A stretch of 64,000 bases of DNA from Heliocidaris erythrogramma. Taxonomy: Eukaryota > Echinodermata > Echinoidea > Camarodonta > Echinometridae. A program made the translations under genes and the position numbers. The notes under the pieces were generated by a model. The model made no database searches, was not told the origin of the DNA, and saw only the letters and a program-made list of their open reading frames with translations. How positions within the stretch are numbered: position 1 is the stretch's first letter; each line of letters begins with the position of its first letter. The stretch is from assembly GCA_025617745.1 (NCBI GenBank), contig CM046855.1, positions 15,593,880 through 15,657,879 on the forward strand. The letters are read 5' to 3'. This document shows, piece after piece, positions 56,644 through 64,000 of this stretch.

Positions 56644-57906
56644 TGGCGCTGAGTGTTCGCTTGTAAAGTCCGTCCATGTTTACACCATTTTCGTACGAAA
56701 TCCACTTTTTTTGGCACAAAATGCAATTCCGTTCACGAAATTTGTTTCGACCTAAACGAAATGGATTTCGTAGTGACGAAATACACTATACGAAATGGAT
56801 TCCGTTGCGACGAAATCCATTTCCTGGTCACGAAATCAATTCCGTACACGAAATTGATTTCGCACCATACGAAATCCACTGTCTGTGGTACGTAATTCAT
56901 TTCGTACCGCACGAAATGGATTTCGTTACGACGAAATAAATTTCATGTGCTACTCAACGCGATTCCGTACACGAAAAAGATTTTGTACCATACGAAATGG
57001 CTTTCGTTGAACGAAATCCATTTTGTGTGGTACCTAACGCAATTCCGTACACGATATACATTTCGTTGCAACGAAATTTATTTCGTGCGCTACTTAGAGC
57101 AATTCTGTACACGAAATGTATTTCGTGGTACACCCAAATCCATTTTGTCTATGTCTGTCAAGTAAGGGATATAAGAAGGTTGCTGATTGGCTGCCGTGTT
57201 GATCGTGCTTTGCTATCACCACGTGCCACTGATCTGTACGGAAAGAATTCTCTCCGTATATCGTGCCACGTATATCAAACTCGGACGCAAGTCGACTCGC
57301 CACCGAATTGTCTCGGCATCCCTTAACTTTAACCATGAGGAGAGGGCGACAAGAATTGCGTTGTGGCACTATTTGCTTCATTTATTATATGAAATCATAA
57401 TTATTTCATTTTATCATACATGCGTATAACCTGTCATCCTTGTAACAATATAAGTCTCAGCAAAAGTGATGATCTTACACATTAAATCAGCATTCAGTCC
57501 AATTTTTACATTCTTGGAGGAGAAATTTTGAATAATTATAATTTTATATAATAAATTACAAAGGTACAAGTCGGGGTATGATGTCATCGGGTCGCTCGTT
57601 CCTGACAGAACTGTTTCACCAAAATAATGCAAAAAAGTTTAAATGTCATAACTTCGTTGTCCGATTTTGATAATTTTTTTTTAGTGTTTTGCTTGTTTGA
57701 TTTTACTCTGTCTATTCAAATGATGATAATTTTCAGCCTGGAGTACCCCTATATGAAGCAAATAGTGCCACAACGCAATTCTTGTCGCTCTCTCCTCATG
57801 GTCGAAAAAGATTTTGTGAACGGAATTGCATTTTGTACAAAACAAAGTGGATTTCGTACGAAAATGGTGTAAACATGGACGGAATTTACAAGCGAACACT
57901 CGCGCC
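56644..57906. mobile_element. foldback element with CGAAAT/ATTTCG palindrome array
   Basis: The ends are GGCGCTGAGTGTTCGCTTG and, inverted, GGCGCGAGTGTTCGCTTG. Inverted similarity runs on through TCCATGTTTACACCATTTTC and TACGAAATCCAC. The left side (56690-57135) has about twenty ACGAAAT...TTTCGT words forming consecutive short palindromes. An inner inverted pair, CATGAGGAGAGGGCGACAAG (57334) against its inverse at 57777, encloses the centre. The several 70-110-codon frames here arise from the repeats. Confidence 0.75.
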
Positions 57907-58649
57907 CCATATTCATCAGCATAGCCTTACGTGTACTAGGCAGCTTCAAATAGACGGTGCACGGTGGAAGCGTACCGTATGTGAAACTTATATGCCTATG
58001 TAATTTCGCTGACCCGAAAAAGGTCGAAAGGACTGGGAACTTGGAAGCTTTACTCGGGGCCTGCCAAAGAAAGTTACGAATTGTCAAAAACCTTTAAATA
58101 ATACGACCAAAATACAACAAACAACCCCCCTCATGACAATCTGGGAACAATTTAACCACGTTAAAAAAAAAACCCAGTTCGATTGAGTGGAAAATCACGC
58201 TTTCAAACAAACGGACGGACAGACAGACACACATTAGCCAAATTATCATAAGGATGACAGACAATTTCTGTCCTGAACTCCGGTTTCCTTTTTTCTTGGA
58301 CACACTGTATAGATGAATAATCACTTGTTAGTTATGAGCAAAGACCCCCAGGAAGAACAGGGATTTTTTTTTTAATTTTTAAAGTGAAATTCCAAGCCTC
58401 TTAAACAAAAAGAAATATATTAGTTTCTAGATGAATTATGAATTTCACTGAAAATACCCAAGTATCAAGTAGGCCTATTGTAAAAACCTTTTAAATTTCT
58501 TTTCAATCAAAATTTAAGAGATAAATCAAAAGGCATCATTCTATTAAAGTAATTGAAAACGTTAATACAGTGAGGTAGTGCTTCCAACTTCATATCACGC
58601 CTACACTGTAATAGAACTCGAATAGCGTGTACAGGCATTTTCTGTAATC
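57907..58649. other. no gene recognised
   Basis: TTTCTTGGACACACTGTATA (58293-58312) resembles the end of the repeat at 63102-63126 (TTTTTCTGGGACACACTGTA), a mariner-like terminus, but I found no partner end. Confidence 0.4.
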
Positions 58650-58782
58650 CAGGGCCGCGTCTTATAAAGAGTTGCGATTAATTCGAATCGATCGCAACTG
58701 TGTACTTAAGAGACAGGAGTTGCGTTTGATTTCACGTTGCTATCGATTGAAATCATTCGCAACTGTTTATAAGAGGGGGCCC
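58650..58782. mobile_element. 133-bp palindromic hAT-like MITE
   Basis: CAGGGCCGCGTCTTATAAAG then AGTTGCGATT is mirrored by TCGCAACTGTTTATAAGAGG then GGGCCC. Inner copies of GTTGCG repeat the symmetry. The target duplication is unclear. Confidence 0.65.
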
Positions 58783-61700
58783 ATGTCATACATTTTGAGA
58801 TATCTAAGGGTCAGTTTCGAACGCAATTTTTACATTTTATTCAGTAGGTTCAAACACTTTATTTCAATTAAACGCCTCCAAACTGAATTGATGAAACAAA
58901 CATCAAAAGGCACCGCTTTGATCATGTAAGTGAAACGTTACTTTTTTATTTTTTTATTTTTTTTTTTTGGGGGGGGGGCGGGTGGTCACCCACTCTTCCG
59001 TCTCATGCAATACATTATTGCTGCTTTTGTCATAAGTCTCTAAAAAGCCAAATATCACAAAAAACGACACCAATTTACTTTTTTCCAAACGCCTTAATTA
59101 AAAGATGTATACGTTCTGTAAGAAACCCCAAACAGCATAATTTTAAATCTCCTTTTTACAGTATTCAAACAGAAAGTTTCCCTTTCCGTCAATTCTACCA
59201 GTAGCTTATTTACTTTCCATGTTGTCAGCATTTCAATATGGTTCATCTCTCTTTCTTGTGACCATTTTGTCTGGGTCGTAGAAATAGATGAATATTATCT
59301 CAGATTGCAAAACATTTTTATTATCTTTTCATACCGTTTCATCCTATTTTCCCATCCGTAATCAGTTCGTTTACTTTGTCTTTCATCATTCTTGCGTTTT
59401 AATTATTGTGATACAAATTTTAAAATAAAGCAAACCAACAATAAAATACATAATACAAGATGTTTGAAAAAAAATCCAAAGCCGTGAAAAATATATGTCT
59501 GATTATTATGATCTGTATACATCCATCTACTGCATGTGTATGTTATTAAAAATAATGCTCCCTCCCTTCTTATTATACAATCTTGTCCCCCCCCCCCTCC
59601 CTCTATCTCACTCTCTCCCTCTCCCTCTCTTTCTTTCTTTCACGTCGGTGACCGGATGTGGAGAGACTTATCATTATTAATCATGTCGGGAGCATTATTC
59701 GTTTCCATTATAATACTTGAAAATTGTAATTGAAAACGAACTTCAGAGATTAGGCTTTTCAGTCGAACTAAATTTTACTGCTTCCGTTGTTTTGATGTAT
59801 TAAGAATCTGAAGAAGTACGTCTTGGTGGAGATTGCAGAAACTCTTTCAAGATAATTTGCTTTAAACCATTCAACTGTTATACATGTACCTGTATTCAAT
59901 ATCAAAGTATTGGCCATGGTGGTTTAAACACTTTATTCATTTCAAACCGATACCAAAATCACCACAATATGCTAAGTAAGTATGAGTAAACAGAAATAAT
60001 TAGTGTAAGATTTTTGTATTATCATTATCATTATGACGTAGATTTCATGAGGACAATATAAAAGTGATGGTAGCTGTACAATTTTGCCACACGAAACAGG
60101 CATCAATGTAAAATAGTTACGATAATCTAAATTACATGTGTAATTAGCTTCAATTCTTTTTTCTGTTTACAATTTAGCAGATTCGGTCTCAAAAAAGAGA
60201 TTAAAGAAAAAACAAGATTTTATATAAGATTCGATCCCTGAAAACTGCTCTCATTATGCGCTCATGTCCATTTCTATAATCACAACACATGGTTGGCAAG
60301 GAAATGCACTGACACTGTGACAACTGACATTTTTTTTTTGTGAAGGGACTTTATTTGAATGGCGCCATTTTTCTATAAGCATGGTAACTGTCTTACATAA
60401 TGCTTCTATACTTGAGGCTATATTGTCTTGATTAAACTTATCATTATCATTTAAAGTATGGACTTTCCAAAAAATAGACTTTTTACAACCAGTTTTCGTC
60501 GAGATAACTTAACTTTTTCACAATTTAGCGATATCTTTAAAATAATTTCAACAGTAAAATATTTACTCTCGTTGACAATGTGTTTCATCCAAACCTGGAC
60601 CATGACCGTTGGTATTAAAATTTTCCTTGAAGGATGTGTGTAAAGCAGTAACACCTGACATGTCGTTTGGTACATGAAACCAAATAACAGTCGCTTTAAA
60701 AGCCTTGAAAATATATTTGATTATATGCAAATATTGGGACGAATGATAAAAGAATATTTGCTGGATTTCTACAGTATGTATTTGTTTAGTGTATCTATCC
60801 AGTAGCCTAGAACGATAATTACATATAGATGCATAATATTTTGTAAACTTTTCACACTACTTCTTATACACAAATGACTGAGAACGCTTTACCCCGTGGA
60901 AAAATCTATGTCTACGTCATTGAGCCAAATTTTGACGATGCTTGTAAGAATTCCAAATTGATGTAAAAGCTGCACAAGATAATGAAAAGTCGTTTGTTCT
61001 GTTAAGGAATCTTTATATAAATGTACTTTTTTCTTCTTTTTAATTGAATAGTTCATTGGCCGATCTTGAAAAGTAATTGGATAATGCTTCCGGCATAAGG
61101 CTACTTCTTATAAAGAGTGAACTCTTTGTTTATCAATCGTCCTAGCTATGAACTAAGATCCATGCGACGGTTAGTATTACATTCACATACAAGTCTACAA
61201 TAGTATGTACAATTTATTACATCATAATTCTACGATACTCTTTATTAATATACTTTTATTTACATGTGCAAATAAAGCAATCTTTCTCCCTCTTTTTCGA
61301 ATTAGATACACACAGTGAAGTACATGTAATGTATACATTCCAGTATTTTACCATAATTATTATCATAATATGTTCCAATTTTTATTAAAGGAAAACATAG
61401 GTTTGTCTATATTTTTTCAACTGTTTAGCCCTTGTATTGAACACTGCAATAATCTTACGATATGACAATTACCGGAAAAAACCTTAAATGGAGCTATTGC
61501 GTTATACATACTCAGTCATATTTCCTACGTTATGATCTGTACAAGAATATAACTCTTACATGAATTAAGTGTATGATGAGAAAAATATAGAATGGTACAG
61601 CCCACATCGTTAGAATCTTCCTATGTTATTCACACTCCCATCTAACAAGCTAGACAACAATCAACCCACAGAAATTATTATCATGTATAACACTTTTGTA

Positions 61701-61957
61701 GAAAATAATGTTAAAGATTACATTGAGCTATATACCTCGACTGAATGTGATGAATATAGCTTTAAGAACTTAACTTTTTGATACCATAATGTAGCTCAAC
61801 GAATTGCAAAACAAAAAATGTATAGCTCCACTAAATTTGGCATGCATATGCATGATTAAACAGTTACACACTACTGAACTGTATCCATTAACTAAGCATT
61901 ATTTGTTTACCCTTGAACTATTATACTACGCGAAGAAGATAAATAAGGAGAAAGGGA
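58783..61957. other. no gene recognised
   Basis: AT-rich sequence with a T-run and G-run (58950-58978) and a CT-rich patch (59585-59640). Open frames are short and without domain or splice support. Confidence 0.4.
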
Positions 61958-62105
61958 AGAAGAAGAAGAAGAAGAAGAAGAAGAAGAAGAAGAAGAAGAA
62001 GAAAGAGAAGAAGAAGAAGGAGAAGAAGGAGAATAAAAAGAAGGAGACGATAATAATGATAATAATAATAATTGTTATAATAATAATAATAATAATAATG
62101 ATAAT
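61958..62105 (+). repeat. (GAA)n then (ATA/ATG)n microsatellite
   Basis: About 20 GAA/GAAGG units (61958-62045), then ATAATAATA-type repeats to about 62105. The lysine-rich frame at 61804-62148 and the tyrosine/leucine-rich minus frame are read-outs of this repeat. Confidence 0.92.
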
Positions 62106-62647
62106 TCAAGAAAGATATAAAGTACAGGTAAGGAAAAAATGCGAATAAACAGGAAAAAATCCTAGTGTCAATAAAGCTAAGAGTGACAATTTATTTGTCA
62201 TTTCAAATTACCGGAGTGCCTCAAACATTATTCTTTTATGCACTCAATCAAATGTGAATCCGCTGTGATGCCATTTAAGGCTAGCCAATTATGACGCACA
62301 ATGCAAATCACACGATTTTGAATATGAAAATACTAGGCCAATATTCATACTACGCCTGTACAGGTTAATTGAAAATTATATAGTTTGATATTCTGTATTT
62401 ATTCCATTGCAAATAAAATAAGATTATCTTTATACAGTATCGTGTTTTTTTTAAGTAACTACGACTTTCTTTTATTTTGAAACCTAGAAAAAGGACCTTC
62501 GTTTTAGGTGATAATTAAATTTAAAACGCAATGGAATTCATTACTTGAATCAAACGTAATAGACAAGCTAAAACGATCATAAAATAATTTTAAAAGGGTA
62601 GAAGAAAGTAAGATCAGTAAAGGAGGGAGAAGTTAATGGGCATTTCT

Positions 62648-62743
62648 TCACATAATGGGCTTGGCGCCAGAATATGCCGGAGCCTTCTTGGCCACTACTG
62701 ACTGCAAACGTGGTTGATTGTAAATGTACGGGTTCACGTAGCC
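62648..62743 (-). CDS. unrecognised gene, last coding exon
   Basis: The acceptor TTTCCTCCAAAG precedes 62743 and the exon is in phase 0. It encodes 31 residues, GYVNPYIYNQPRLQSVVAKK then APAYSGAKPIM, and stops at TGA (62648-62650). The Tyr/Pro/Lys-rich, low-hydrophobic text is reminiscent of microtubule-associated axonemal proteins, but I recognise no motif and make no functional claim. The join to the exon at 63780-63845 is in phase. Earlier exons lie beyond the right edge of the window. Confidence 0.6.
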   Translation of the reverse strand, partial: GYVNPYIYNQPRLQSVVAKKAPAYSGAKPIM

Positions 62744-63779
62744 CTTTGGAGGAAAGGAAACGATAAGCAAAATATAATATTATGTTATGGTTTAATATAA
62801 TATTATGTTATGGTTTACATAATTATGAATCCTAAAAATTGTTCATTTCATATAGTAGATCCATTTTACCTATGCTCTGGCATACATCATTCATTTTTTA
62901 CGCACGAGAAAATTATGAATTCTAATGTGATGTTGTTTTTTTTTTAATAATACGTTTTACCTCCCCAAAACTCACTAATAATTGCAATTTGTGCGTGCAA
63001 ATGAAATTTTGATATGGACCGCTGTCCATTGTTTTAATAATATTAAATCATGCGCGAAATTATTCATTATGATAGAAAATTCTGCAATGAAATCCGGTTT
63101 CCATCTTTTTCTGGGACACACTGTATACGGTAGATTATTACAAAGGTCTATTGGTTTCATTTGTACAACAGATGTATTCTGCCAACAGCTGGCGCTATTG
63201 GAAACAATTCAATGGAGAAAGAGTTTGTTAAAAAGGAGAATTTTTACTATTTTGGTTCCTACAATAATCGTTGAAGCCAGCTGACCCTGACTGAAAGCCC
63301 TAAAAGATACATACTTGCAGTGTATTTACGTCAGCGGCTGTCCAGGTTCATTTCGGTCCTTGCCCCTCGAGATTGGTTTTCACCCCTGTTTATCAATTAT
63401 ACGTTATACGTGTAACAATAATAAGATGATTAACGCCTGGAACAGCTATTTGAGATCCCCATCTTATACTGTCGGTTCCAAGTCAGGGACGGACCCTTGG
63501 GACAGAGAAGGCCTGTGTCAAACACACGTGAATGGTGTAAGCACTATCAAAAAGGCGGGTTCAGGATTGTCAGAAACGTGAGGCGCGGGAACGAAATGTT
63601 TCAAAACCGCGAAAGTCCATGATCCTTGGGCAGCGTAGCAAAAATATTACCTTTTTTTGTTAAGGGTATACCCCCTATTCAAATTATGGACTTGGACAGG
63701 GGCGGTGGGGGGGGGGGGGGATGTGCAGCCGATTCTGTTCCTATCTAAATCCGCCTTTACTCTAGATTAATTTTCTTAC
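62744..63779 (-). other. last intron of the unrecognised gene
   Basis: A GTAAGA donor (63774-63779, minus) and CCTCCAAAG acceptor bound a 1,036-bp intron. It contains the dispersed repeat at 62875-63130 (shared with 54305-54560), ending TTTTTCTGGGACACACTGTA, and a G-run of about 16 (63704-63720). The plus-strand 88- and 100-codon frames inside show no domain. Confidence 0.55.
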
Positions 63780-63845
63780 CATGGGAGAGGCAGACTTCTT
63801 GGACACGTGACGCACCATATCGCCAGGAAGATAAGAGTTTATACT
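63780..63845 (-). CDS. unrecognised gene, penultimate coding exon
   Basis: The acceptor GACTTTGCAG precedes 63845 and the donor is ATG|GTAAGA. The 66-nt exon encodes 22 residues, SINSYLPGDMVRHVSKKS then ASPM, joining in phase 0 to GYVNPYIYN of the last exon. The small size and phase-0 borders suit a multi-exon gene continuing off the right edge. Confidence 0.55.
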
Positions 63846-64000
63846 CTGCAAAGTCAAAGGAAAGACAAATAGAATGGAATTTGAAGGGGGATATTTCGTA
63901 AAGAAAATGAAAAATCATTAAGAAAGAAAAGGAGGTGTATAATATGACGAATGAGATTCGCGTATTTGAACAAGATGAAATTTAGTTTACTTTCATTTTT
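63846..64000. other. intron sequence at window edge
   Basis: AT-rich, no exon recognised; presumably intron of the minus-strand gene. Confidence 0.4.

Noticed and set aside
56653..57381. Overlapping frames with RNGFRSDEIH-type repeats
   Set aside because: Read-outs of the CGAAAT palindrome array in all frames.
61804..62148. Lysine-rich 114-codon frame
   Set aside because: Direct translation of the GAA/ATA microsatellite.

Overview
The window is AT-rich eukaryotic DNA with intron-containing genes, very dense transposable elements and many simple repeats. Nothing in it looks bacterial, viral or organellar. The mix of elements (CR1/L2-type LINEs, tRNA-derived SINEs ending in (ATT)n, TTAA-type MITEs, large foldback elements built of tandem repeats like the sea urchin TU family) suggests a marine deuterostome, most likely an echinoderm such as a sea urchin. 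That assignment is inference from element style.

Genes. (1) The last two coding exons of ribokinase (RBKS, plus strand, 2002-2190 and 3963-4136) are clear. (2) I assembled a five-exon minus-strand gene (46632 down to 31037) from consistent splice sites and phases. It encodes a secreted protein of about 349 residues that I do not recognise: signal peptide, helical segment, Thr-rich sequon-rich region, a repeated NFPPRP block and a cysteine-containing basic tail. (3) The last two exons of another unrecognised minus-strand gene lie at 63845-63780 and 62743-62648.

Transposon nest, about 8.8-26.95 kb. Its order can be read. An outer repeat element (about 136-bp units and inverted 15-bp arrays) was split by a CR1-like LINE. 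The LINE's reverse transcriptase was split by an 8,576-bp foldback element (11254-19829) with a perfect 9-bp target duplication and arms made of 26-bp tandem units. A TA-type MITE entered the LINE's 3' region, a palindromic cluster (21.56-26.39 kb) entered its (ATT)n tail, and a second LINE entered that cluster.

Other regions. 0-2 kb holds TTAA-type and other MITEs. 6.8-8.1 kb is a degenerate repeat carrying DR1 nuclear-receptor-type sites. 27-28 kb is a pyrimidine tract followed by a Penelope-like tail with a hammerhead-like motif. 32.5-35.5 kb, inside intron 4 of the secreted-protein gene, is a dead LINE interrupted by a MITE that itself contains a SINE with a 7SL/Alu-like head. 38.7-42.2 kb (intron 3) holds a TTAA MITE, a tRNA-type SINE and an element with 46-bp perfect inverted repeats. 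45-63 kb is mostly noncoding, with scattered MITEs, a foldback made of CGAAAT palindromes and unusually many poly-G/poly-C runs.

All calls come from reading the sequence. No database or folding program was run, and repeat boundaries are approximate unless a target-site duplication is given.
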